In this document: in pieces, positions 50,569 through 60,250 of the stretch | How the letters are laid out: the number at the start of each line of letters is the position of its first letter | Position numbering within the stretch: the stretch's first letter is position 1 | Assembly: GCA_016707285.1 (NCBI GenBank) | Contig: JADJIA010000005.1 | Span: 558,001-622,000, forward strand | From: Ignavibacteriales bacterium | GTDB lineage: Bacteria; Bacteroidota; Ignavibacteria; Ignavibacteriales; Ignavibacteriaceae | Length of the DNA stretch: 64,000 nt | Direction of reading: 5' to 3' | Translations under genes and position numbers: made by a program | The notes under the pieces: model-generated | Database searches by the model: none | Told to the model about the DNA's origin: nothing | The model's input: only the letters and a program-made list of their open reading frames with translations

Positions 50569-51558
50569 TCACATCCCCAAAATAATTGATAATCTGTGAA
50601 CTGCTCCCAGTCGGTCAAAATTGACATAAGCATAATCAAATGTAAATTTTGCCATTGAAATAGGGAGATTTAATCCGGCACCAAAACTGTAGTTTTGTTC
50701 CTCAACATTAATTTTATAACCACCTCTTAGAAGAAGTGAAAAACCGGTTGTGGGTTCCTTGAATTCGTATTCTGCACCCAGCGAAACATTTTCACTGTTG
50801 TCGTTTGGATGGTTCAACTGGATTGAGGTGGTAACTCTGTGCTGTTCCGTTTGGTAGGGTTCAAATGCAAAACCGAGTCTGAACATGGTTGGAGGTGAAA
50901 ACTCCTGCCAGTTTGATTTTGTTCTGTTTCCGGTTAATACTACTTCCCCATCCGGAGCAAGCTGATTACCAAAATTAGACATCACAACTGCAAATCTTGT
51001 TGTTCCAAGCCCGGTCCAATAGTAAGTTCCGAGATCAATAAGTACACCACGCATTTTTAATTTGTCGAGTGTTTCTTCCATATATCTAACGGTGGCACCA
51101 AAGCTGAACTTGTCAGTCATTTTCCTCGAATAGCTCAACGATAGAGCAAGATCAGAGAAAGTGAAGTAAGCACCCGTTCCAAGCGGTGCAAACTCTGTGG
51201 TGACCTTCATATCGCCTGCAGAAAGGGATGTGACTGACACTCCCACAGCATCATCACCGGTAATGTGATAAACTGCGCCGGCAAAATTGTGTTTCACCCC
51301 AACTAACCAACTGTTATGGGAAAACATTACCTGGTTATCATCAAACTGTACAAGTGCTGCAGGGTTCCAGTAGATTGCTGATGCATCGTTACCAACTGCA
51401 ACAAATGCGTCACCCATTGCTGAAGCTCTGCCACCTACACCAATTTTCAGAAATTGAGCTGTTGAGATACCTGCTCTTTGCCCGCCAAGAACGGGGAAAA
51501 GCTGCCCAAAAGACTCTCCAATTAGAAGTATTGCGAAAATAATTAGTGTTTTTTTCAT
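50569..51558 (-). CDS. PorV/PorQ-family outer-membrane protein
   Basis: 329 aa with signal peptide (KKTLIIFAILLIGESFGQ). The motif TAQFLKIGVGGRASAMGDAFVAVGNDASAIYWNPAAL is the N-terminal signature of PorV/PorQ and UPF0164 proteins; the remaining sequence is beta-barrel-like and ends DRLGAVHRLSIILGM. PorV shuttles type IX substrates to the cell surface; relatives have wider outer-membrane roles. It lies one base after the TonB receptor stop and before the NHL lipoprotein. Confidence 0.84.
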   Translation of the reverse strand: MKKTLIIFAILLIGESFGQLFPVLGGQRAGISTAQFLKIGVGGRASAMGDAFVAVGNDASAIYWNPAALVQFDDNQVMFSHNSWLVGVKHNFAGAVYHITGDDAVGVSVTSLSAGDMKVTTEFAPLGTGAYFTFSDLALSLSYSRKMTDKFSFGATVRYMEETLDKLKMRGVLIDLGTYYWTGLGTTRFAVVMSNFGNQLAPDGEVVLTGNRTKSNWQEFSPPTMFRLGFAFEPYQTEQHRVTTSIQLNHPNDNSENVSLGAEYEFKEPTTGFSLLLRGGYKINVEEQNYSFGAGLNLPISMAKFTFDYAYVNFDRLGAVHRLSIILGM

Positions 51559-51559
51559 C

Positions 51560-54370
51560 TTAAAACTTAAAGCTCACACCTAATTTAACATTGCGTCTGG
51601 TTAGATATCTTGCAGGGTTATATGGATAAGGGTTTAGTGGTGCCTGTAAATCAGGATAAAGAGGATCGTTCCAACTGCCTGGTGTTGCATCACCATATTC
51701 GTAGGCTCTTCCCGTAACAGGATTGATGATAGCCGAGTTTTGTCTGTCAAGCAAGTTGTTCACTTCAACAAATACACTGAATCTAAACTGCCCGATTTTC
51801 AGATATTTTTCAAAATTCAGATCGATATAAAACCAGTCGTCAGCGATTGCTGTGTATCTTTCGCCTCTTACATAATCATATTGGGGTCTGCCATCAACCT
51901 CATAACTGCCTGTGAATACAGCCGGTGTATATCTCTTGCCTGACTGGAAGAAGAACCTCAGATTTACATTATAATCATCAAGGATTCCATTTCCGAATCC
52001 AAAAAGAGCCTCATCAGGGCCAACATAAAAGTTCGCAATCATTGTTGCAGTGATTGGTCGGTCCCAGGGAGCATATTGTTCTTTTATCGACTCTTCAAGA
52101 GTTCCCTGAGCAATAAGCACACCTTCATCAGCTGATGAACTTTTACCTGTAACTTCAGAATAAGAAAAGACAGCAGTTCCACGGAACCACTTTCCTATTC
52201 TTTTTTGATACTCAAATTCAACTCCTCTTGATCGGGCATAGTCAGCGTTTACATAGGTTGTAAATCGCTGTGATGCAAATCTTGGACTTGAAATTCTTGC
52301 AGTTCTTGTGTTAATATAGTCAAAGATATCTTTGTAGTATGCAGTTACTGTCAATACATCATCATCTGTAAATTGAGTTTTAACTCCAAGCTCATATGCA
52401 ACAGTGGTTTCCGGTTTTAAGTTTGGATTACCAAATCGTTGGAACGATGATTGCGAATTGTATGGATCCAATTTTGCATATACATACTGTGGTTTGGGCC
52501 ATTTACTAAAATGTCCATACGAGAAAAACAGTGTCTGCGAATTGGTAATTGGATGAGATATTCCGAGGCGTGGACTCAACCTTGCCTTAAAGTATCTGTC
52601 ACCAAAAAACTTAAAACTGTCGTCATAATAATTTTTTCTTACTTCATCAGGTATTGTGATAACATCAGGATTTTTTACTGCGTCATCAACATACTTCCCA
52701 GGAAACCAGACATCCAATCTTAACCCAAAATTCAGAATCATACCACCAAAATTGATGTTATCCTGTGCATAAAGGGCAGCAATCATTGGATTAACTTTGT
52801 AGATATCGTTGTTCAACCCGAGTGTACCTACCCACGGTTGATAAATATCAACAACCTGCATCTCTTGAAATTGGAGCTTAAACCCGGCTTTAAATTTGTT
52901 TTTTTCATCAAAAAAGCTGGTTACATCGCCTGTTACAGAAAACTCATCAAGATAATGATCATGCCAGGTGTATGGATTTCCAACATCCCAGAAGCCATCA
53001 CCCGGAATCACGCCAACTGTATCCCGACCCAAATTGTAATATTCAACCGGAAAGTTAGGAATATCCTTTGGTTGACGATAGAGTCTCCAGTCAAGACCAT
53101 TTGCATCTGTTCTGAGATTGGTTAAAAATTTACTGAATTTAATTTCATAAAATGTTTTTGTGTTCAGTGTATGTGTAACACTTACGGTGTTGTAGATATT
53201 CTTGTGAGTGAATGCATTTGCATTTTCGAGAATATTCTGAAATTCATACTGATAACCGGGACTTGGTTCAACATATTCAAGATTCGACTGAAGCGATTGC
53301 GAATTCTGGTTAATCGAAACTGACTGATTAAAAGAATAGGCTATTTTAAATGTCGGAGTAACTTTATATGTAAGTTTTGCAAGACCATACCAACTGTTCT
53401 CAAATTTAGGAGCAAATCTTGTCCCATAAAAGGTCGAAGAATTTAATTGTGCAGATTTGGTTGGTTTGTAATAACCCTGGGTAATTCCATCCGAAAGTCC
53501 AACATACAAGTTTGAAAAGAAGGAGATTTCACCCGGAAATTCCAATCCCAATGCCGGAAGAAGGAAACTTGTAATCGGCTCGGGACCCGACAAACTTATT
53601 TCAAAAATATCGATGTTAAAAACATGCGGATTCGATTTGTCTGCGATATTATCGGTTTTATAAGAGAGATATCCGTTGTAATATCTTACACTTCCCTCTT
53701 TTGTTCTAACATTAACAATTCCTGAAGTTGCCTGACCAAATTCGGCATTAAAGCCGCCTGTGATTACTTCCACTTCTTCAAGTGAGTTGGCACTGATCTG
53801 AAGCCCAAATCCGGTACCTGCCAAAGGATCCTGTACAGAAACACCATCAAGAAGGAAAGCATTTTCATAAGCTCTTCCGCCCCTGATATGTAGTGAATTA
53901 TCGCTGGAAACCACACCGGCCTGTTGTGCAATTACATCGGTGACATTTTCCACTACTGCAAGCTCGATGTCTTCGCTTGAAACAGTTTTTTTACTCTGTG
54001 TCTCTTCCACATCCAACAACGGTTTTTCACCAATAATAACAACATCTTGTGTAAGCGTTAAAGAAGTTTCTTCAAGTTTAACATCAATTGTTGTTTTTGT
54101 GTTGGCAGTAACCTTTGTGCCGGTAAACTGGGTTGTTTTATACCCTATGAAGGATATTTCAAGTGTGTAAGAACCGGGTGCAACATTTTTAATGTTGTAA
54201 TTTCCGTCGGCATCAGAAGCGGCACCATAATAGGTTCCCTTTAGAATCACATTTACTCCGGGAAGCGGAATATCTGTTTTTTTGTCGACGATTTTACCCG
54301 TTATACTTCCGTTCTGAGCAAAAAGTCCGGTAGTTAATAGAAGAAAAATTATGGGTATCAGTTTATTCAT
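51560..54370 (-). CDS. TonB-dependent receptor with carboxypeptidase-like N-terminal domain
   Basis: 936 aa from ATG 54,370, with signal peptide NKLIPIIFLLLTTGLFAQ; an alternative ATG at 54,388 overlaps the upstream stop by 4 bases and cannot be excluded. Residues about 20-105 match the CarboxypepD_reg-like domain (PLPGVNVILKGTYYGAASDADGNY). The plug domain has SLHIRGGRAYENAFLLDGVSV and EVITGGFNAEFGQATSGIVNV. The C-terminal barrel ends RNVKLGVSFKF with terminal Phe. It imports a ligand across the outer membrane with proton-motive energy; the ligand is unknown. It is in the middle of the envelope cluster. Confidence 0.9.
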   Translation of the reverse strand: MNKLIPIIFLLLTTGLFAQNGSITGKIVDKKTDIPLPGVNVILKGTYYGAASDADGNYNIKNVAPGSYTLEISFIGYKTTQFTGTKVTANTKTTIDVKLEETSLTLTQDVVIIGEKPLLDVEETQSKKTVSSEDIELAVVENVTDVIAQQAGVVSSDNSLHIRGGRAYENAFLLDGVSVQDPLAGTGFGLQISANSLEEVEVITGGFNAEFGQATSGIVNVRTKEGSVRYYNGYLSYKTDNIADKSNPHVFNIDIFEISLSGPEPITSFLLPALGLEFPGEISFFSNLYVGLSDGITQGYYKPTKSAQLNSSTFYGTRFAPKFENSWYGLAKLTYKVTPTFKIAYSFNQSVSINQNSQSLQSNLEYVEPSPGYQYEFQNILENANAFTHKNIYNTVSVTHTLNTKTFYEIKFSKFLTNLRTDANGLDWRLYRQPKDIPNFPVEYYNLGRDTVGVIPGDGFWDVGNPYTWHDHYLDEFSVTGDVTSFFDEKNKFKAGFKLQFQEMQVVDIYQPWVGTLGLNNDIYKVNPMIAALYAQDNINFGGMILNFGLRLDVWFPGKYVDDAVKNPDVITIPDEVRKNYYDDSFKFFGDRYFKARLSPRLGISHPITNSQTLFFSYGHFSKWPKPQYVYAKLDPYNSQSSFQRFGNPNLKPETTVAYELGVKTQFTDDDVLTVTAYYKDIFDYINTRTARISSPRFASQRFTTYVNADYARSRGVEFEYQKRIGKWFRGTAVFSYSEVTGKSSSADEGVLIAQGTLEESIKEQYAPWDRPITATMIANFYVGPDEALFGFGNGILDDYNVNLRFFFQSGKRYTPAVFTGSYEVDGRPQYDYVRGERYTAIADDWFYIDLNFEKYLKIGQFRFSVFVEVNNLLDRQNSAIINPVTGRAYEYGDATPGSWNDPLYPDLQAPLNPYPYNPARYLTRRNVKLGVSFKF

Positions 54371-54384
54371 TTTTGCACCATAAC

Positions 54385-55941
54385 TCATAGATTTACGCCA
54401 AACTCTTGAAACAATACTTTTTCAAAGAGTTGATGAACATTGCCATTTCCATTTAATTTGTTTAGTGGAAGTGCAATGAAAAATAAATTTTTATTCCCGT
54501 TAATAAAACCTGTGTGCCCCGGAATCTGAGTCCCCGAGGATTTATAGATTGGACGAGCAAGGGTAAGATTTGGATAAAGTCCAAAATTGCCAAGAATCGT
54601 CGATGTGGTTTTAAGGTTTGGGTAACCATTGTTTGCCGGGTTGCTGTTATCAACAACAAATTCGGTGTTGCTTGCCAGAACCGGCACTAAATTGGATATT
54701 GAGTCCACAGGGAGGAACTCTTTTAATGCAAGGATATCAGGTGGTGGATTTCGGGGAAATTGCATTGAAAAGAAGATTTTTCCGCCGTTATCAAGATATT
54801 TATTAACCACATTTTGTGCCGCCTGAATTGATGGATTATTGTCTGCGTACCAAACAACATAATCGAACAACTTAATCGTCAAGAAAAAGTTGTAGCTGAA
54901 AAATGGTATCTGTTTGCCGGCGATATTTAGTGTGTCATATTTCCCGGCAAGTGAACCACCATTTATTGTAGAAAGCTGATTGTTAAAAAAAGCAGTTGCA
55001 TCGTCACTTGTTACATAATCATCAATAAGGAGCATCTTACCGACAGGTTTTCTGACAAACCAGGTTTTGTTTTCTCCAGGCATTTGATAAAACGGAGTTT
55101 TTGCTCCGGAGATATCAACCGCCTGAACATAAACCTTGTTAAACCCGTCTAACACCATCCCTTTTAGTTTCTGGGCGTAAATATTAAACTCGGCTCCATC
55201 TATCAAAATTTCGGTTTCAGGATTGGCTGAGGTAAAATCTCTCACCCTGAGAGTGACAAGTCGGGTATTTCCTCTGAGTTCTACAAAGTTTGCAGTGTTG
55301 TTTGTATCATTTAATACAATATTAATCTTTTGGATGGTTTCATCACCATCGAGATCAGAAGCTTTCCATCTGAATGTCATTACAGGTAATGACGAAGCAG
55401 GAACCACCGTTAAAGTATCCCACGAAAGCTCAGGAGGAGTGTTTTTTATCGGAAATTTTAATTTCGCAGGAGATGGATCAATCAATCCAATATCATAAAA
55501 CTTCTCACCTGCATCATAAACACCATTTCCGTTTGCGTCAACAAATGGCTCGGGTCCAAAATTAATTCCGTTCTGAACTATTGAATTATCGTAAACACCG
55601 TTACCGGAGTTATCCACTGCACAAACTTCAAAGAAATAGGAAGTGTCGGCAGCACCTATCTGGAGTGCAAAAGCACTGTCGTTTTTTGTGGTAAAAGCCC
55701 AGTTGCTCTCATCCCAGGTAAAGTAATAGCCAACCACGAGTCCATCAGGATCATCACCCCACCAGTTAACAGTCAGTTTACTTGGTTGTTGTGAGATTGT
55801 GGAATCGGGATACAGGAACAAATGCGTTTGGGGTGGTTGGTTACCCACAGGGTTTCCGGTCATAGTGTCTGAACATGATGACAGACCCAGAACCATCAAC
55901 GCTAAAAAAACAGATAAGAGAATTTTTTTATTGAGCTTCAT
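54385..55941 (-). CDS. Lipoprotein with Ig/fibronectin-like and Ca-loop segments
   Basis: 518 aa, lipobox GLSSC (Cys23). Two beta-sandwich-like segments, around 35-115 (TVNWWGDDPDGLVVGYYFTW) and 165-285 (PVMTFRWKASDLDGDET), resemble fibronectin-type folds. DANGNGVYDAGE is a calcium-loop-like segment. The C-terminal half (VGKMLLIDDYVTSDDATAFF, VNKYLDNGGKIFFSMQFP) resembles a nucleotide-hydrolase-like or glutamine-amidotransferase-like fold, as in T9SS-associated accessory proteins, but I do not recognise the family. It starts 48 bases after the upstream secreted protein and overlaps the receptor by up to 4 bases. Confidence 0.75.
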   Translation of the reverse strand: MKLNKKILLSVFLALMVLGLSSCSDTMTGNPVGNQPPQTHLFLYPDSTISQQPSKLTVNWWGDDPDGLVVGYYFTWDESNWAFTTKNDSAFALQIGAADTSYFFEVCAVDNSGNGVYDNSIVQNGINFGPEPFVDANGNGVYDAGEKFYDIGLIDPSPAKLKFPIKNTPPELSWDTLTVVPASSLPVMTFRWKASDLDGDETIQKINIVLNDTNNTANFVELRGNTRLVTLRVRDFTSANPETEILIDGAEFNIYAQKLKGMVLDGFNKVYVQAVDISGAKTPFYQMPGENKTWFVRKPVGKMLLIDDYVTSDDATAFFNNQLSTINGGSLAGKYDTLNIAGKQIPFFSYNFFLTIKLFDYVVWYADNNPSIQAAQNVVNKYLDNGGKIFFSMQFPRNPPPDILALKEFLPVDSISNLVPVLASNTEFVVDNSNPANNGYPNLKTTSTILGNFGLYPNLTLARPIYKSSGTQIPGHTGFINGNKNLFFIALPLNKLNGNGNVHQLFEKVLFQEFGVNL

Positions 55942-55989
55942 ACAAAAACCTGAGGGAGACCCTATCGGATCTCCCTGTGATTAAGAAAA

Positions 55990-58080
55990 TTATTTCATTA
56001 AGATCATTTTTTTAACAGAAGAATTCAAACCGGATTCAATCTTGTAGAGATAGACTCCTGAAGGCAAAGATGAGGCATTAAAGTAAACTTTATAGTTACC
56101 GGCTTCTTTGTATTCATTGATGAGTGTCTGAACACTTCTTCCAAGAACATCAAATATTTCAAGTTTAACATTCTGTCCCTTTGGTATGCTGAATTCTATA
56201 GCAGTTGAAGGGTTGAACGGGTTTGGATAGTTTTGTCTCAGAGCAAACTCCGCAGGCACCAGATTATCTTTGATGTCTGTTGTGTATCCCAAAAGATCGG
56301 CATCTTTTCTTGGAGTCAACTTGTAGTTTGAGAATGAGAAATAAAGAACACCAGTGATTGAACTGAATCTTGCTAATGAATCCACTTGGATTCCGGAAAG
56401 ACCCGGTTCCCAATTATTGTGGTATTGGTGATTACCATCCTGTAATTCAACGCGGGTACCACCTGAATTGTCATCAACAAGCATTTCACCAAAATTGCCA
56501 CTTGGATCTGCGTTGGGTTTTGTGATAATTGGGTTTGTGTATTTAATCAAAACACTTTCATATTGTTCAGCATCAACCACACCACTTGCTTTAGCACCGA
56601 TTGTACCTGTAGCCAATGCGATTGGTTCAGGAACTGTATTACCGGTTGAATTTACTACAATTGCGGTAACTGAATCGAGGCATGTAACGCTGAAATCTTC
56701 TACAACCTTACCACTTACAGTAACATTATCACCACGATTGAGGTTTAATGCATCAAATCCTTTAACCCAGATTCCGGACCATGGGGTAGAACCGTTTTGA
56801 ATGTAAACTCTTAAGGCTGTTGAGCCAAATCCGGGGATGTCTGAAGTATCTGCAGTAACCACACCGGTAAGATTTACTCTATAGTTATTTAAAGCACTAA
56901 AACCTGATCCATAAGGACTGTATTGAACATCCTGAATTGAAAGAGGTCTGGTGAGCACCGGATAAAACCATCTGTTTCTTGCCGTGTCAGCAGGATTCAT
57001 TGTGATTCTGTTTTCATTATCTTGAGCCCAGAAGAAATAATCCACCCATGCTGAATCGGAATCGACGCCGGGAATGGTGGTTGAAAAGATATTGGTATCA
57101 GCAACTCCGCGGGTAAGTGGCAGTTCTGTATATCCACCTTTGTTCACTCTGTAATAAACTTTTGCAGATGTGATCATGCCATCAAGATCAACAATTCTGG
57201 ATGAGATTTCAACCGGAACATTGCGACCAACATAAGCGTTGTTTCTTGTAACACTTGCAATTGAAGGAGGCGTTGCACCAACAACCATATCACCGGGATA
57301 TAAAGGAACGATATAATAACCATCAGCTCTTGTGTGTACTGTTCCACGAATATATTCAAGGAATGTTCCATCTGCAGGTACCTGATAATCAGTTATTCCT
57401 GTTAAACGGTGGCCTCTGAGCGTGTAAAAACCTGATTGATCATACATAGTCATGTAGTTACCGTTGCCGTCGTTAAAACGGAAGGTTCCTGATGATGTGT
57501 TTCTATCACTTGTAAGAACATTTCTGATCACAACATACATGCCCTCATATTTTTCGCCTTCACCCTGAAGAACTCCGCCATCCATAAAGGTGGTCATTGG
57601 AAGTTCAATCGGGTTTGGTCTCTTGAGTTCCTGGGATACAAAATCAACAGGAACAGGTGGGTTTACAAGCAGGTTTGCCTGAACTGTGTTACCCGAAAAA
57701 ACGGAAATTACAGCAGTAAATTCCCAAACCTGGGCGGTATCAGTAAGATCAAATCCTGAACTCTGATTAACTCCGGTTGTATCGTTTTGAATAACCGAAA
57801 TACCACCAAAAGGCTGACCATTAATATCTTGAACATAAGCATACCATCTGCCACCGGCAGCGATAACTCTTCTACGGTCAGTTGAAGGATCTACAAGTGG
57901 TTTAACAGTAATTAATCCTCTGAATCTGACTGTATCTCCGAGGTAATCGGAATATTCAATACCGGATCCAAGAAGAGAATCAGGTGTCTGAGTCAATTGT
58001 TGAATTGTTACTAAAGGATACTGCTGCGAAAAAGCAACGCCCGTTAGTAAAAATACGATGAGTAAAAAAGATTTTTTCAT
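55990..58080 (-). CDS. Secreted protein with OB-fold-like domains and type IX sorting domain
   Basis: 696 aa, signal peptide ending near FSQQYP. Around residues 45-155 and 400-500, segments such as GDTVRFRGLITVKPL and LNRGDNVTVSGKVVEDF have the pattern of OB-fold domains seen in extracellular DNA-binding/nuclease-associated proteins; catalytic residues of a nuclease are not seen. The last 85 or so residues start QNYPNPFNPSTAIEFSIP and end SGVYLYKIESG..KKMILMK, a clear Por secretion C-terminal domain. It is thus exported through type IX secretion and probably attached to the surface. Confidence 0.82.
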   Translation of the reverse strand: MKKSFLLIVFLLTGVAFSQQYPLVTIQQLTQTPDSLLGSGIEYSDYLGDTVRFRGLITVKPLVDPSTDRRRVIAAGGRWYAYVQDINGQPFGGISVIQNDTTGVNQSSGFDLTDTAQVWEFTAVISVFSGNTVQANLLVNPPVPVDFVSQELKRPNPIELPMTTFMDGGVLQGEGEKYEGMYVVIRNVLTSDRNTSSGTFRFNDGNGNYMTMYDQSGFYTLRGHRLTGITDYQVPADGTFLEYIRGTVHTRADGYYIVPLYPGDMVVGATPPSIASVTRNNAYVGRNVPVEISSRIVDLDGMITSAKVYYRVNKGGYTELPLTRGVADTNIFSTTIPGVDSDSAWVDYFFWAQDNENRITMNPADTARNRWFYPVLTRPLSIQDVQYSPYGSGFSALNNYRVNLTGVVTADTSDIPGFGSTALRVYIQNGSTPWSGIWVKGFDALNLNRGDNVTVSGKVVEDFSVTCLDSVTAIVVNSTGNTVPEPIALATGTIGAKASGVVDAEQYESVLIKYTNPIITKPNADPSGNFGEMLVDDNSGGTRVELQDGNHQYHNNWEPGLSGIQVDSLARFSSITGVLYFSFSNYKLTPRKDADLLGYTTDIKDNLVPAEFALRQNYPNPFNPSTAIEFSIPKGQNVKLEIFDVLGRSVQTLINEYKEAGNYKVYFNASSLPSGVYLYKIESGLNSSVKKMILMK

Positions 58081-58093
58081 TCTTTTTCCTTTT

Positions 58094-60169
58094 TTATTTG
58101 ATTACTAAAAACTTTCCGGTTTTTATTTTTCCGGTATTTAAATCTTTAACCGAGAAAAGATATAAACCTGTTGCAATTGCCTGATCTCCATCTGAAATCA
58201 AATCCCATGCATGTTCTCCACCTGACATAACCTGTGTTCCACCCGGTGAAAAATTTTCAAACCATCTCAATTCGCTGCCATTGCTGTTACCGTCATGATC
58301 AAGTTTTTTGATTACATCCCCTGCCAGTGTGTAAATAACAATTTCAGCGCGAGCCGGTAAATTGTAAAAATATATTTTTCTTAATCTTTCAAATGATCCA
58401 TCCCAATAAGCATTACCATAATAAGGATTTGGATATACTCCAATTTCAACATCTTCCTGAGATGTTGGAGTTGTGCCGGGGATAAGTCTTTTTACATTAA
58501 ATAAAAAGCTGGATTCAAGACTTTCAATCCTGTTTACGGGGTCACCCTTGTCAAATGCGGACACATTAAAAAGATATTGCCAACCATTTAACAAATTATC
58601 AACATCAAATTTATACCAGTATTCAGTGTTATCACCCTCAAACTTTACAGCTTGTGGAAGTTTCACATAATTAAATCCCGTGTTAAAAAAGAGTGAGTTA
58701 CCTGTACTGTCAAATTCTGCCATTTGTACCAGAGCCTGTGCATCATTTGCGTTATTCTGGAAATCAAAACCCGCATTTGATCTGTATAATCTGTAACCTT
58801 CAAAATCTTTTAGACCTGAAATGGGATCGATACTCTCTTCTGCTGATTTGTCCCAATAAAGTGATACTTTCCCATTTTGCGGGACAGCAACAACTTTAGG
58901 AGAAACAGGAGGTGCAGGAAGGATATATCTGTCCAACTTTCCGTTTCCGTTTAAGTCTTCACCCGGATCAAGAATGTTATTTCTGTTTTTATCTTCACCA
59001 CTGTAAGCTCTTTTAGCCCAGTCAGCATTTGCTGCAAGAGTTTTTTTCTGTTCGTCACTGTCAAGAGCCGCAGGATCATCACCAAATTTTTTAGCACCCA
59101 AAATTGCAAAAACCACATTTATAGAGTCTCCGGGAGCAATCCGTTTAAAACTTCCTGCGGAAATCATAAAAGAACGGTTTGAAGGAGATTTTAGAGTGGC
59201 TGGTGTAACTCCGGCATTATATCGGGTGTTTCCACCAAAATAACCCTGAAGTTTTACATATCTCTCCTGGTCTGTCTGCGGTGCAAAGAAAAGTGGATCT
59301 GCAGTATTTCTAAACTGCCAGCTTACATAATTTACGCTGTCATGTGGTGTGTCAGACCCAAGAAACTGAACACCCAGGTAGCTGTCTGTGAATCCGATAT
59401 CACCATTTGAGTCAAACTCATAAGCAACATCGATAGAATCCATAAATCCATTACCACCTTTATTAAAAAAAGCGGATCCTCCGGGCGAGGTTACTTTTGT
59501 ATTTCTGACAACTGCATCTGTCCACATTCCTACATAAACACTGTCAACATATTTATTGCTTAGATTTTTGATGGTGTAGTTGAAGATAACGAAGAAATCG
59601 GCGAAGGGAAAGTTCCAGGCATAAGTTTCGAGGTGAACACCAAGCCCCAATGGTGAATGTTCCTGAATTGGTTCATTGTTTTCCCACACAAGGTTGGTAT
59701 CATTAAATTCGATAACAAAATCCTGATGAGAAACGGCTTCTGGTTTATAATATCGTGATGTAAGTAAAGATGACCGCTCTACAATCCGGGATTCTTTATC
59801 ATTTGTAAATTCAAATCCACCACCCCTCGCAGAAACTGAAGCTGCATCAACTGCTCCTGTGGTTACGAATGGACCAAGCCTTCCGGAGCCGAGAGAATCA
59901 TTACTGATGAAGCCACCAATATAGAGTCCGCCATCAAATATATGTTCGATACCACTCCCCTTTGGATATTCCATTGAGGGATTTTGAGGCCACAAAGCAA
60001 AACCATGTCCGTAGGTTCCGAAGTTTGTAATGGTTATCCCGATATTTCCAACAGATGTGAATTTTGTGTTATCATCTTTAGAAAGTCTGGATATTGACCG
60101 GATCTCCTGCTGAGCAAAGAGTGAAGAAGAAATATAAATGAATGCGAATACTATTTGGTAAATTTTCAT
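58094..60169 (-). CDS. Large secreted protein of unknown function
   Basis: 691 aa, signal peptide ending near SLFAQQE. The first half contains DGGLYIGGFISNDSLGSGRLG and YAWNFPFADFFVIFNYTIKN, shared with a family of large Bacteroidota/Ignavibacteria secreted proteins annotated only as hypothetical. A calcium-loop segment (NILDPGEDLNGNGKLDRY) lies in the middle, followed by a fibronectin-like stretch. The C-terminus (VYPNPYYGNAYWDG, SGGEHAWDLISDGDQAIATGLYLFSVKD) resembles a FlgD-like/T9SS sorting domain. It heads the envelope cluster and is preceded by an 81-base gap after lipA. Confidence 0.78.
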   Translation of the reverse strand: MKIYQIVFAFIYISSSLFAQQEIRSISRLSKDDNTKFTSVGNIGITITNFGTYGHGFALWPQNPSMEYPKGSGIEHIFDGGLYIGGFISNDSLGSGRLGPFVTTGAVDAASVSARGGGFEFTNDKESRIVERSSLLTSRYYKPEAVSHQDFVIEFNDTNLVWENNEPIQEHSPLGLGVHLETYAWNFPFADFFVIFNYTIKNLSNKYVDSVYVGMWTDAVVRNTKVTSPGGSAFFNKGGNGFMDSIDVAYEFDSNGDIGFTDSYLGVQFLGSDTPHDSVNYVSWQFRNTADPLFFAPQTDQERYVKLQGYFGGNTRYNAGVTPATLKSPSNRSFMISAGSFKRIAPGDSINVVFAILGAKKFGDDPAALDSDEQKKTLAANADWAKRAYSGEDKNRNNILDPGEDLNGNGKLDRYILPAPPVSPKVVAVPQNGKVSLYWDKSAEESIDPISGLKDFEGYRLYRSNAGFDFQNNANDAQALVQMAEFDSTGNSLFFNTGFNYVKLPQAVKFEGDNTEYWYKFDVDNLLNGWQYLFNVSAFDKGDPVNRIESLESSFLFNVKRLIPGTTPTSQEDVEIGVYPNPYYGNAYWDGSFERLRKIYFYNLPARAEIVIYTLAGDVIKKLDHDGNSNGSELRWFENFSPGGTQVMSGGEHAWDLISDGDQAIATGLYLFSVKDLNTGKIKTGKFLVIK

Positions 60170-60250
60170 AAAACATAAATTTTTGAAAAGAGTGACTTTA
60201 AATAAAAGGAATTATTAACTCTCAAAAAAGCAGTTAATTATTTAATAACA

